Source: Terfezia claveryi (lineage: Eukaryota; Ascomycota; Pezizomycetes; Pezizales; Pezizaceae). From it: 64,000 nucleotides of DNA. The notes beneath the pieces are model-generated. The model ran no database searches. It was not told the origin of the DNA and saw only the letters and a list, made by a program, of their open reading frames with translations. Below are positions 10,605 through 20,668 of this stretch, in pieces; position 1 is the stretch's first letter; every line of letters begins with the position of its first letter. Location of the stretch: NCBI GenBank assembly GCA_015179025.1, contig WHUX01000010.1, forward strand, positions 124,001 to 188,000. Direction: 5' to 3'. Made by a program: the position numbers and the translations under genes.

Positions 10605-11297
10605 CTACCTCAGAGCTCGGAGAGTCCGGCTGGCGGTACCCACCGCGTCTGGATCCCCAAAAGCTCTATGCAGAATGGTGAAAAGTGCCTGGGCGTTGTC
10701 GAGCTTGATCCCGGTGTCCAGAACGTAGAGCTGGATTTGGTCCGTTGCCTTCCCCTCCAGCAGGGCGAAGACATATGCCAGTCGGTGTTGGTCAGATGGG
10801 AACCTGGCTGCATCTTCATTGAGTTTAAGGTCGACTGAATTCGAAGGCGAGCCCTATCGCCATTGAACTTGGGGGGGTTAGAATGCTTTCGGTTTTGGTG
10901 GTTGTGGCCGAGGCTAGAGCTGTCGTCAGGGCTACCATAGCACGATTAAAGGTTTGCACCATCAGGCGCTCGTTAGCGAGTGCGCTGTTGGCGTCATCGA
11001 GGTCTTTTTGGAGGAAGGCGACCTCCTCATCAGCTGATTGTAGTCGTCGTTGAGTGTCCGAGAGCACCTTCCTGGAGGCCTGAAGTTCGGTGTTGGCTAT
11101 TTCCAGGGCTGCGGCAGGGCATGTTGGGCCAGAGCAAGGACTTGACCGAGCTCTGCGCCGATGTTGTTCATGCCGTCAAAGATAGTGATAACTTCGTGGC
11201 GATAGGCTTCTAAGTCGTCCGGGGTGGTGGGATGGAACGCGTCCGCCAGGCCCAGAAGCTGGCGGCTGGGTGGGTTTGTTAGAAACTGTGAGTCCAT
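10605..11297 (-). pseudogene. Ty3/gypsy-type retrotransposon gag, frameshifted
   Basis: The minus strand starts at an ATG at 11297 (MDSQFLTNPPSRQLLGL) and runs through an acidic region. It then jumps frame near 11105 into a coiled-coil stretch (SRKVLSDTQRRLQSADEEVA) and jumps again near 10830 into KLNEDAARFPSDQHRLAYVF, ALLEGKATDQIQLYV and FGDPD. The last part is the conserved capsid-type block of fungal gypsy gag polyproteins. The frame ends at TAG (10605-10607) after RTLRALR. There is no zinc knuckle, protease or polymerase in the window, so it is a fragment. The flanking region 11300-12110 may hold its LTR, but I could not pair it with a second copy. Confidence 0.75.
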
Positions 11298-11385
11298 GGT
11301 CGTACCAGTGGTCAGGGAGGATCCAATGTAGTGTAACGGAGGGGCTCGGGGGACTATGGTGACCAAGGGGTACGCCTAGCAGGTA

Positions 11386-11425
11386 TCGCACATGTAGGAA
11401 TTCTACATGTGTGATGCGACGGGCA
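11386..11425. repeat. Short palindrome upstream of gag
   Basis: TCGCACATGTAGGAATTCTACATGTGTGA is an almost perfect inverted repeat around GAATTC. It lies between the gag start and the hAT-like MITE. Confidence 0.6.
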
Positions 11426-11462
11426 GAGGGATGACTGTTACGGACACCGTCACAGATGTCAC

Positions 11463-11581
11463 TAGGTAGGCCTGGGCACGAGACGTCTCGAGACAAGACG
11501 GGGCCTGGTCTCGAGATGTCTCGTGGGCAGGGTCAGTGGTCTCGAGACGTCTCGAGATGTCTCGTCTCGTGCCCAGGCCTA
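11463..11581. mobile_element. hAT-like MITE, 119 bp
   Basis: The element runs from TAGGTAGGCCTGGGCACGAG to CTCGTGCCCAGGCCTA. The ends are inverted repeats sharing AGGCCTGGGCACGAGAC, with further CGAGACGTCTCGAGA palindromes inside. It is flanked by an exact 8-bp direct repeat GATGTCAC (11455-11462 and 11582-11589). An 8-bp duplication and TAGGCCTGGGCA-like ends fit the hAT superfamily. It carries no ORF. A lone GGTCTGGGCACGAGACTAGG near 34525 may be a fragment of the same family. Confidence 0.8.
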
Positions 11582-11589
11582 GATGTCAC

Positions 11590-12387
11590 GGATGACATGG
11601 ATGGTGTCACGGAGAGGAGCAAGGGTCGAAGGGGCACCGACAAGGCTTGACACACGCGTAAGGGTGCTTACGCGAATGTTGGATGGGCTGCGGGGAGGAC
11701 AACTAGGCTGTAAAGCGACTGTATGTCAAGGGGGTGCACGAGGGGGGTGCACCAGGGTGTGGGGAAACAAGACCTGTATACGTACAGTATGTATATACAA
11801 GACATTGGATGGGGATCCAACGATATACAGAAGGCTCAAAGAGCCAAGGCCGACAACGGGATAGACTTCCCGACGAGAATAACAGATAACGACTCTCAAA
11901 AAGGGACCAGGACAATGCTGAGGCAACAAAGATGACAACAACAATATAATGAAAGGCCAAGGAGAGAACGGTTGTGACAGTTATATACCAGTGGATGTGG
12001 TAATGGACCAGGACGGTGCTGGAACACACTCTGAGTTAATGGCTTTGATTTAGGCTCATACTGAGTTGTAGTTTTGGACCGGTGGAGGAAGTCTACCTCC
12101 AGAAAACGCCTAGGCATTTGCAGCTATATTCACGGACAGTACTTATAGAGGTTTCGTTGAGAAGTAAACATTTGAAAATTGCCACTGGAAATTGTGAGAC
12201 TTATATGAATTGCCACTACACTGTAGAACATGTTTGAAATACAGCGCTATACTACTCTCTCAACTAGGGTGCAATACTAACCTAATATATCGCGAGATGT
12301 GTTGCTACCGGGGGGTTGCAGGGATGGCCAATTGTGCTTTTGCGGGGGGCTGTGCCAACTAGACTAGGGTTGTGCCAACCGCATGTA
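11590..12387. other. No gene; possible gypsy LTR sequence
   Basis: Open frames on both strands are weak. The segment lies upstream of the minus-strand gag, where an LTR would be expected, but no matching second LTR was found. Confidence 0.3.
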
Positions 12388-14192
12388 CAGTTTTTGGCCT
12401 AGCTATGATCCATGGCGGTGCTATGATCCATGTCAACACCCCTGCCATGACACATATCCCGAGATACTACGCTGGCTAGACTTCCTCTACCGGATAAATT
12501 GTTTCCTGACACTCTTGAATATGCTCTACAATATGCGCATACTAGCTAGTTGAGTAACTCATGTGAAGCCATCATATGCACCAATCCACCTTGAAAAGGC
12601 TGTAATTGCCCCCCCTCTTCTTAGTATGACCTATCCACCGTAGATATCATGAACTAACAACTCTACATAGTGCCAGCACCTTAACTTAGCATATATATTT
12701 ATATTAGGATATAATATATAGGCATAGAGCTATATAGGACATTACTATTGTTCAGTACTAATTATACATAATTCAGCCATTTTGAGCTTTTGGACCATAA
12801 CAGCCAGTTGTTTAGTATTTTAATCCTCCTTAGCCTTTTCTATCTTCTGCAGCCTCTTTACCTATCTACCTTACATGATTCCTATATCCTCTATGCCTTG
12901 CACACTATATTCTATATACCAGGTCTACTCAATAATATTTTTGCCCTATATTTTTCCTCATGTACATATATATATGTGCATAAGGTTTCTTAAAGATTTA
13001 TTAACATTGTCAATACCTATTTATATCCTCAGCTCTAGTATATACAAGGGGGGAGGTTGTTTGATACTGAGGTAGAGTATTGGAAGTCTACAGCCTATAC
13101 CTCCGGATCCACTCTATTGTACTTTGTAGCTTTTATTGCCATCTAGAGGCCTCTTTCTATTTTATTGCAATCAGAAGGTCTCTATATATAGTATAGTATA
13201 GTATTACAATAACCTCATCTGCCTTATATAGCAGTTTGTACGAGATCCTAATCACGGCTCGTGACTACCTAGCTGGCCTAGCCAAATGGTACACCATCTA
13301 TATATATAGATTTTCATTCATATACGGCTCCTGGAAGGCCTTCAGGGGTACAAGACTAATTCAGGGCTATCCAGTCATACCTCTATAGTCTGGCTCATTT
13401 TTTATATATAGTTACTGAGCTTAGGTCATACTAAACTGCCACAATATCTTATTTCTGCTACAGGATATAGAGCTCAATCTATTATTTGCATACTCTATCT
13501 CATATCTCTAGTGATTTCAATATCTACTGACCGTTTTAGGTGAAGTGACCTTTATTGACTTCATATCTGCCATTAGCTTGTTGAGTAATACATACTATTC
13601 TTGTAGCTAGGTTGCTCAGTTGTCTGATCAATAGTGAATAGACCTAAGTTATTGGATCTACAGGATAATAAGATACACATAGTATAGAGGATATAGGAGC
13701 TATATAAAGTAGATAGGTAAAAAGGCTGCAGAAGATATAAAAGGCCAAGGAGAATCAAAATACTGAACAACTAGCTGTTATAGTCCAAAAGCTCAAAATA
13801 GCTGAATTATGCATGATCAGTACCAAACAATAGTAATGTTCTATATAGCTCTATGCCTATATATTGTATCCTAACATAAATATATATACTAAGTTAAGGT
13901 GCTGGCACTATGTAGGGTTGTTAGTTCATAATATCTGTGAGTGGACGGGTCATACTGAGAGAGGGGGGGCAATTATAGCCTTTTCGAGGTGGATTGGTGC
14001 ATATGATGGCTTCACATGAGTTACTCAACTAGCTAGTATGCGCATATTGTAGAGCATATTCAAGAGTGTCAGGAAACAATTTATCCGGTCTGTAGAGGAA
14101 GTCTGGCTAGCGTAGTATCTGGGATATGTATCATGGCAGGGGTGTTGACATGGATCACAGCACCCCATGGATCATAGCTAGGCCAAAAACTG
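12388..14192. mobile_element. 1.8-kb TA-flanked element with about 520-bp inverted repeats
   Basis: The two ends are CAGTTTTTGGCC and GGCCAAAAACTG, each bordered by TA (12386-12387 and 14193-14194), as for Tc1/mariner-type insertion. The arms (about 12388-12905 and 13675-14192) are inverted copies. They share CTAGCTATGATCCATGG, AACTAGCTAGTATGCGCATA, GGTGCATATGATGGCTTCAC and GCAGAAGATA blocks, with substitutions and small indels. The 0.77-kb core (12906-13674) is AT-rich and has no convincing ORF. It includes a polypurine run AAGGGGGGAGG at about 13047 that resembles the 3' end of an LTR element. Confidence 0.75.
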
Positions 14193-14244
14193 TAGGTATG
14201 TATGCACTAAAACCCTTGTGCATGAACCAAGTTTATTTTGGTTG

Positions 14245-14409
14245 TAGTCTGGTTGGCACAACCAAGTTCGGATTACCGGTACCCCTATTAGGTTAGTCAG
14301 GTTGCACCTATTTACGCAAGGAGTCCAGCTAGACGTGTCACCCAACTTCGAGGGGTGCACCATGCAAAGGGGTGCACCTCTCTACGAGAGGCTTATGCCA
14401 ACCAGACTA
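14245..14409. mobile_element. Small element with TAGTCTGGTTGGCA inverted ends
   Basis: TAGTCTGGTTGGCA at 14245 and its complement TGCCAACCAGACTA ending at 14409 bound 165 bp with no ORF. More single motif copies lie at 14437 and 14460. No clear target duplication is seen. It is a representative of the dispersed motif family found throughout the window. Confidence 0.5.
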
Positions 14410-14910
14410 GGGTGCACCAGTCTGCAAAGGGTAGTGCAACCAGACTACACCTAGTTAGTCTGCCCGGAACCCGGTGTGCACACTAGTAGGCTTGCAAGGG
14501 GCTGAGATCACACATAAAGCCAGCAACTTCCTGCCCTCGGTTTCCTTCACAACCTCAACTTGCCAAACATTCCAGCGACGTTACAAAAAAAATCTCAACT
14601 CCTACCCTCGCCAGCAAGCCTTTTTTGAGACGTACTTGTCGAAACTAGGTCCCAAATCTGGAGAAGGCATTCCTGATTTTTTTCCGCCAAATTAGCCATG
14701 ACACCGACAACAAGGTTCTGAACTACCATGCTATCAAGATCACCAAGGAACAGTTGGCTCGACACAGTCCCAACAGGGACAGGTCTGTGATGAGTGGGAC
14801 CACAAACTGAGGAAGTTGTTGGAATTACAATTACCCATCTCCGTGTATTCCCATCCTTTTTTTCAATTTTCATTTTCATGTGGGACAATATTAACCCTCC
14901 CCACTCCCAC
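14410..14910. other. No gene recognised
   Basis: Overlapping open frames occur on both strands (for example minus 14951-14595), but none has recognisable content or splice support. Confidence 0.35.
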
Positions 14911-14929
14911 CAAGGACGCACATCATAAT

Positions 14930-15200
14930 GAGTGTCGCAGTCCGACACCAAATTGGACGCACATCATTGTCGCAGTCCAGCGCCAAATTGGACGCACTTC
15001 ATTGTCGCAGTCCGGCGCCAAATTGGACGCACTTCATTGTCGCAGTCCGTTGGCGCCAAAGTGAACTTGGACGCACATCATAATGATTGTCGCAGTCCGG
15101 CGCCGAATTGGACGCACATCTATGGGTGTCGCAGTCCGTTGGCCCCAAAATTGGAGGCACATCAATAATGATTGTCGCAGTCTCAAGTGCGGAGCCTGTC
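14930..15200 (+). repeat. Minisatellite, six to seven units of about 36-52 bp
   Basis: The unit is TGTCGCAGTCCGGCGCCAAA followed by TTGGACGCACATCAT. It recurs from about 14934 to 15190 with substitutions and indels (GGACGCACTTCATTG, CCGTTGGCGCCAAAG, ATAATGATTGTCGC). Units are not spaced evenly enough for CRISPR. Frames through it encode low-complexity repeats with no upstream gene signal. Confidence 0.8.
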
Positions 15201-15363
15201 GGACGCGCCGAATGCGGCCGCAGTCCTGCTGGTGTATGCTAATGACGTCCCATTCTAGAAACCCCCAAGATGTGGAGTTCGACGTTCCGCACCAATATAT
15301 AATGTATGAACTATATCTCCCTTGTCACAAATGACTTCAATCACCGAAGACTCCCTCTGATAC

Positions 15364-15775
15364 ATCATTAGAGCGCGATACCTTTTCGACCCGCTTCCAT
15401 AACATGCGCGACAAGTTCCCACTGGGATACAAATTCATAAGACCCATTCACAAATGCCGCAAGGGTCTGGGATTGTACCGGAGGAACAGTGGCTTTTAGA
15501 GAGTTGTTAGTTTGATACCTGTAAATGTCCAGCGTCTCCAACTAACTCTTTATCTTAGGCATGGTTAATCTGGATTACCTACCTCTCCATGGGTCGGTGA
15601 TGCCAAAAACGAAAAAGCCCTGCAAGCATGGAAGTGATTATTAGAAGTGTAAATTACCTCCGTCACTATGCGCACCGAACTCGCGGATCGCTTCCTTCTC
15701 CATTTCATCGGCGATATTCACCCACCACTTCATACGACAGGCTACGAGCTCGGTGAGAACTGAGTCTGTTAGTTG
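15364..15775 (-). pseudogene. Remnant of an uncharacterised three-exon gene
   Basis: On the minus strand an exon (about 15772-15658) reads TELVACRMKWWVNIADEMEK then EAIREFGAHSDGG. It is followed by a GTAATT donor, a CTTGCAG acceptor, an exon at about 15619-15577 (FFVFGITDPWRGR), a GTAATC donor and a TTTACAG acceptor. A last exon follows (SLKATVPPVQSQTL, YEFVSQWELVAHVMEAGRK) to TAA near 15364. The second junction keeps frame. The first does not: the exon ends in phase 1 but the next must enter in phase 0, so either a one-base indel has broken it or my splice choice is wrong. No family is recognised. Confidence 0.4.
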
Positions 15776-15800
15776 ATATCTATACCAGCAGGCTAAAGCC

Positions 15801-16217
15801 ATGGATAAATCTTCCGACGACTGGAAAAACGAAAGGGTTGGGAAATGTTTTGAGGGAATTGAGGATGAGGTGACAGAGCTTCAGGAGATTATTCCAAAAC
15901 GAAGTGGGATTTGTGCTCAGCAGTGGGTGAGATAGGCGTATCAATATGTTTGTACCTATGTCCTACAATATGGTTTAGACAAAGTGGGGATGGAGCTTGA
16001 GGGGGAGAATAGGAAGAAGGCGGAACCAATTTTTGTGGAGTTGGTGAGTATGGCTGGGTGGAAGTTAGGAGGATGGTTGAATTTGTTGGCTACGCAGAAG
16101 CTGGGCTTGGACCTGGGACCTGTGAAGGAAGAACTGGTGGCTGTCGAGGAGGAAGTGGGAGAGGATGATCACTACCGCGGAGCGTATACAATGGTACCAC
16201 GCCATGATGAATTGTAA
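15801..16217 (+). pseudogene. Possible two-exon uncharacterised gene remnant
   Basis: ATG at 15801 opens MDKSSDDWKNERVGKCFEG, then EDEVTELQEIIPKRSG, up to a GTGAGA donor near 15927. After a TTTAG acceptor near 15979 the frame reads MELEGENRKKAEPIFVELVS, then GWKLGGWLNLLATQKLG and EELVAVEEEVGEDDH, to TAA at 16215-16217. Composition is protein-like, but the two exons do not join in phase with these sites, so it is either disrupted or mis-modelled. It is divergent from the minus-strand remnant at 15364-15775. Confidence 0.35.
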
Positions 16218-17542
16218 CAGAGAGAAGAATATAACTCAATAGTTCTTCGGAATCGAATATTCTTGTGCACAGTTGAGATAAATTTCTAGCAATTCTCATC
16301 ATGATAAATTTACTATTATGGTGTGCGTTTATTAGGTGTGGTGAAGAAAGGCTGTAGGGTGCTGGGTATTGCTTATGAAGAGTTGGCTTAAGTCTTTTGA
16401 AATTCGCACTGAATTAGAGTGGCGTGTACATGCCGCTCGCACTCTGAACCCTTTGGAGGTTATGCCTCAAATACATCTTCTGGGGGGAACTAGACCAGCT
16501 AACAGGCCGGTACAGGTGGCTATTTTACCCTGTTTTCCAGCCGTTCGCTCTCTGCACTGCACGGGCAGGAACCTAAGTATGCGGGACCCATTTATTTGTA
16601 GAAGTGAAGATGGAGATTATAGAGGGTCGCTATCCAGTCTCTATCGCTGAAATACGTATGTAAAGGCGCGGCATTTTCCGATTGTTTCTCTTCCTAGTGT
16701 GCTACGATAGCCTCTGCCCTTTTTTCAAACCATCCTCGTAGAAGTGTCTTCGTGCGAGAACTCGTACCTATCTCGTATATTATTGTTTCAAGAAATCCTT
16801 TATGGAGGAAAAAGTTCTTAGGTTTGGCGAGTGAACCGGCGACTTAACGCAATCATCAACCTTGAAACGGGTCTTTCAATTATTACACCTGGCTAGTCTG
16901 GTCTGGTTGGCATCACCTATTTAGCTCAATGGGCTTTGTGGTAAAAGTTCTCTTGATCTAGAGGGAGATGAAGGAATGTAGAGACTCGCAATACTAGGCT
17001 AGTGACTCCAGGATCAGCTGCAGTATACCCTGGCAAATCAGTTATCGGCCCATCTCTCGATATCAACAGCTCGTGTACTTCTGGATAAGATGCACCTGGC
17101 TTAAGAGTGCTATAGTGGCGGGAAGAGGCCTCTACAAGCTGGTACCCACTATCTCGAGGTTGGGAGATAAGAGGTGGTCCACCATTGCCCTTACCCCCAG
17201 GTTAGTATGAGTACCATATCATGAAAACAGATGAGAGTCAGTCATATTCATAAATAGAACTCAATATCATTCATTATAAGAGACATCGTTACTAAGGTTT
17301 GTAGACAAAGGGTACTAAGAATGAATGTGTGCGGCCATATGCAGTCTGGTTTGCATAAGGCATAAATTAACGGAAAGACAATCATGCGTAAATCAAATCC
17401 GAGTCATACTAATAATTTCCTGTAGTAAAGTTTTATCAAAATTCCTCCCTATGCAAGAAACATCCATCAAAAGTAATATACCACCCTCCGTAAATAAGGA
17501 TATATCTCGACACCACCTTCATGAGTTAGCAAAGCCTTCCTA
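16218..17542. other. No gene recognised
   Basis: A plus-strand frame (16369-16650) opens with a non-ATG codon and has no recognisable content. One dispersed motif copy lies at about 16893. Nothing else stands out. Confidence 0.35.
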
Positions 17543-19367
17543 TCATGGTGAAGGCGAACGCCTGGACCCATATTTATATTCTCTCTTCTCGACCTCATTC
17601 ATCTTGGTGATGTCATATGAATTCCCCCCAATCCTCGGCGGTCGATAAAAAATGCCAGGGGGTGAGCTAGCATTGCGTGCCTTGTATTCCGCTAGCTATA
17701 GTTCAAGGGCATTAGTCACTAAATCACGAATGGACATCACATATCTCAACTCACCATCTTCTCAGCCCTCACGCAAGCCTCAATGGACGACTTCTTGTCT
17801 TCCTCTTCCTCTTCCTCTTCATCTATTTCATCTACTTTTATTCCCTTTTCAACCATCTCTCTCACATAGTCATCCTCCAACTCACCCCAACGCTTTGCGT
17901 ACCGATAAACCAATGGGCGGAAATCCACATTCTCATCATCTGGGTTGATGCTACTGTGATGATTTAGCGCACAAGCACACATCAAACCCAAATTTTTAAT
18001 CGGTGCTAAAGGCCTCGGATTCTCCTCCGACTTGTGTGTCTCATGAATATCATTCAACAGACGAAAAGTCCCTGACAGCATCGCCGTAAGCAATTCATAC
18101 AACTCCATTACCCTCTCCCCATCATCCACCATATAATGCTGGTCAAACCCCTTTCCCAACCACACCAGAAAGGCTTCCGTGATAACCCATAACTCTTTAA
18201 CCGCCTCCCATCCCTCTTTCTCATCCCACTTTGGTTTCTCTTGCTCTAATCTTTCTCCATCCCCCTCAGCCGCCTCTTGCAGTTTATTTATCTTCCTAGC
18301 TTTCGCCATCGCAACCCGGTTCAACTTCCCTCCCTTCCAGGATTTATACCTATCCCACGACTTCGCCCAATCAAGTGCCCAGTTCTCCATGACCTCAATA
18401 ATCCCATAACCCCAGAAATCGTTGAAGATGTACATCCCGAATGCATCAGGACAGCGCTTCATGCAATCTTCACACATATCCCTGAGACGGTTAGCTCCCA
18501 ATTTGGAAATAAACCATTTACTCGCTGGGGAGCCTGGTGGAGGTGTTTTTTCGTTTGGGTCTTCAAATCCCGGTTGATCTAGATCCTCATCCTCATCCTC
18601 GTCTTCGTCGTCTTCAATCATAATTCCGCAACGCATGTATTCTATGGAGTCTGGGAATGGGAGAGGTGGGCGAATGTTGTTGTTGGCGAGCATCTTGGCG
18701 GAGTTTCGGACACGTTTCTTGGGTTGAGGAGCGGAAGTAGATTCAGGTATTGGAAGGGCGCGGAAGGTGCTAGAAGAAGCAGCAACAGCAACAGCAGCAG
18801 CAGCAGGAGGAGGAGGAGGCATGCTGGTCGGAAGTGCAGTGATGGGAGGTGCAGCAGGCTGGAAAGCAACGGGAGCATTTTCCGGGGTAGGAGCTACTGG
18901 ACTTGTAGCAGGTTCTTTTGGAACAGTAGCTTCACCACTGGATCCCGGTATAGGGGCTGCAGCATTCAGGCTGGTAGCTGGGGCTGGGACTAGTGCCTCA
19001 GCTTTGGGGTTTGGGGCCTTTGTCTTGCTTTTTTTGCGTACGACATTGTGTTTTGCCGACTCCTGGCTATCGGTGACGGCACTGGCAGCTTCAGAAGCCG
19101 CAGGAGCCGTGGCATTGTGTTTACCCGCAGCAACACGCGCACTCCGGCGTGTTGTGGTGGTAGTTGCCGAGGTTTCTACATTAATTTCTTGAGAAGTCGA
19201 GATCTCGGCAATTTCCTACAGTGAGGTTATTTAGTATTTGATTTTTGCCGTTTTAAGTCGCAATTGCACGATATATAGAGAACTGGGACGTGGAGTATAA
19301 ATAGTAAGTAGAAAAAATTCCATACCTCCACCTTCCGTTTTCCCTGTGCTTTTTTTTTTGGAGGCAT
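17543..19367 (-). CDS. Uncharacterised 551-residue protein, NLS-like N-terminus, Ala/Pro-rich and acidic tracts
   Basis: Three-exon model on the minus strand. Exon 1 is 19367-19326 (14 codons), exon 2 is 19215-17755 (487 codons) and exon 3 is 17695-17543 (50 codons plus TGA). Donors are GTATGG and GTGAGT, acceptors CTGTAG and CTATAG, with a GTGACTAAT branch-like site in the 59-nt second intron. Both introns are phase 0. The protein starts MPPKKKAQGKRKVEE, an NLS-like basic run. It then has an Ala/Pro/Thr-rich disordered region (to about residue 200), an acidic DEDEDEDED tract, a folded-looking Trp/Cys-rich region (MCEDCMKRCPDAFGMY, WKGGKLNRVAMAKARK, EAFLVWLGKGFDQHYM), a second acidic run (EEEEEEED) and a charged tail ending RRSPSP. 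I recognise no family. It is the only intact non-repeat gene in the left half, and nuclear location is inferred from the NLS only. Confidence 0.75.
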
Positions 19368-19502
19368 ATTCTCTACTGTGCAAATGTAACACGTAGATAG
19401 TTGATGATCACGAGATTTGGTTGCCGCTCAGAGGGGAAAAAAGAAAATGTATTGAAATTGGAGGTTGCACAAGAATATGGGTGATGTGGTCTATTTAAGG
19501 TT

Positions 19503-20216
19503 TTGTTACATGGGGCTCTCGCCAAGGTGAATCCTACCGAGGACTGGCAATGGAACCTGGTTGCTGCCAAGCCTGGAGACCGATTTTTTCGCTGCCGCGA
19601 TCCGGTACCTAGCTCCTTGCATGTACACTTAGCCGGCTTGATGAACACCGATATTCACAATTGCAGCTACGGTCGACGTGCCTTACCTATACAAGCATGT
19701 GCCAGCCGATGAATCCCTTGCAGTACTAGTTGCAAAATACCATCGCTGCCACAAGTGGCTATAAAAAGGTTCAACACCTCTTTACAATAGCCTCGGCGAC
19801 CCACTTAGAGTACCAGACAAGCGTAGATGGGTCTCTCGGTCCCACCACCGTTTTCTGAAGGAGCTGAACGTACCACAGTCGAAAAACAGGTTAAATACCC
19901 TTCATGATGACAGCTCTAACCCCTAGCCTTTACTCCGCCGCAGGCCCTGCTCTTCCATGATATATATCATGACGAAATTATGAGACTCCAGGCCTACTAA
20001 CTGCATTTGGGGTTGATTACAGTGCTGTTCATACCGACGGATTGAAGGATAGACACCTTCTCTTGATGACACGCGGTAAGCTTTTGAGTGGATCCAAGTT
20101 GGCAGATGATCAAAGGCACAACCAATGCCAATAGAATCATGCATGAATAGATCTATGATGAGAAGGTAATCATAACGATATGTGAGGTCTACATTTGGAC
20201 AATTATCGCCATTGCT
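19503..20216. other. Upstream region of the minus-strand gene; no gene recognised
   Basis: An ATG-initiated plus frame (19503-19712) exists but has no recognisable content or splice support. The region contains the promoter side of the 17543-19367 gene. Confidence 0.3.
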
Positions 20217-20477
20217 TTGGTGCTGGTGTTAGGTCTGGGTAGATCCATTCAATATCACATTGTACTTCTGGGTACTCGCTGTGTCAGACAAATGGAGACT
20301 TATTCTGTCTTGATGCCAGGCGGGGGGAAAGTTGATATACATTCGGCTCATGAAGCGTGGCAAAGGATGTTCCAAAGAGACTCGTTCGTGTACTACTGCC
20401 CCAGAAGAAACATGATAGAGGCTGCTGCGGCTGAAGATGATGAAGTTTGGGTCGAGGGGAGTTCGAGGCTTGTATAG
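20217..20477 (+). CDS. Possible 3'-terminal exon of an uncharacterised gene
   Basis: The frame ends at TAG (20475-20477) and reads RQMETYSVLMPGGGKVDIHS, AHEAWQRMFQRDSFVYYCPR, then NMIEAAAAEDDEVWVEG. It opens with TTG, not ATG. A TGTGTCAG acceptor near 20289 could start an exon. No upstream exon is identified and no family recognised. It may be a fragment. Confidence 0.25.
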   Translation: MVLVLGLGRSIQYHIVLLGTRCVRQMETYSVLMPGGGKVDIHSAHEAWQRMFQRDSFVYYCPRRNMIEAAAAEDDEVWVEGSSRLV

Positions 20478-20524
20478 AAATTTTGTTTATTTTTTATAGG
20501 TTACTCGCGTGTATTTACTCTATA

Positions 20525-20575
20525 GGAAAAAATATGGCGAGTCCCCCGGAAACCCGGGTGGATTCAAGGGCGTCA
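20525..20575 (-). repeat. Fragment of the poly(T)-headed repeat family
   Basis: TATGGCGAGTCCCCCGGAAA, then CCCGGGTGGATTCAAGGG, matches the middle of the repeats at 4052-4175 and 37515-37641. A T-rich run precedes it (20484-20498). Confidence 0.5.
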
Positions 20576-20668
20576 TGCACGTTATTCTGCAAGCTTACGA
20601 ACGATGTAATGTTGGAAATACTCTCGACCCATGAAACGAAGATCATGAGCTGGAATAGGTCAGTTTGA

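Noticed and set aside
11176..11496. Overlapping minus-strand ORF upstream of gag
   Set aside because: It overlaps the gag frame and crosses the MITE; composition is not protein-like.
14595..14951. 118-codon minus-strand ORF
   Set aside because: It runs into the minisatellite and matches nothing I recognise; no splice partners.
14930..15200. Possible CRISPR-like array
   Set aside because: Units are degenerate and unevenly spaced, no unique spacers lie between identical repeats, and the host is a eukaryote.
18724..19192. Plus-strand open frames rich in Ala, Ser and Arg
   Set aside because: They are antisense shadows of the Ala/Pro-rich exon of the minus-strand gene at 17543-19367.
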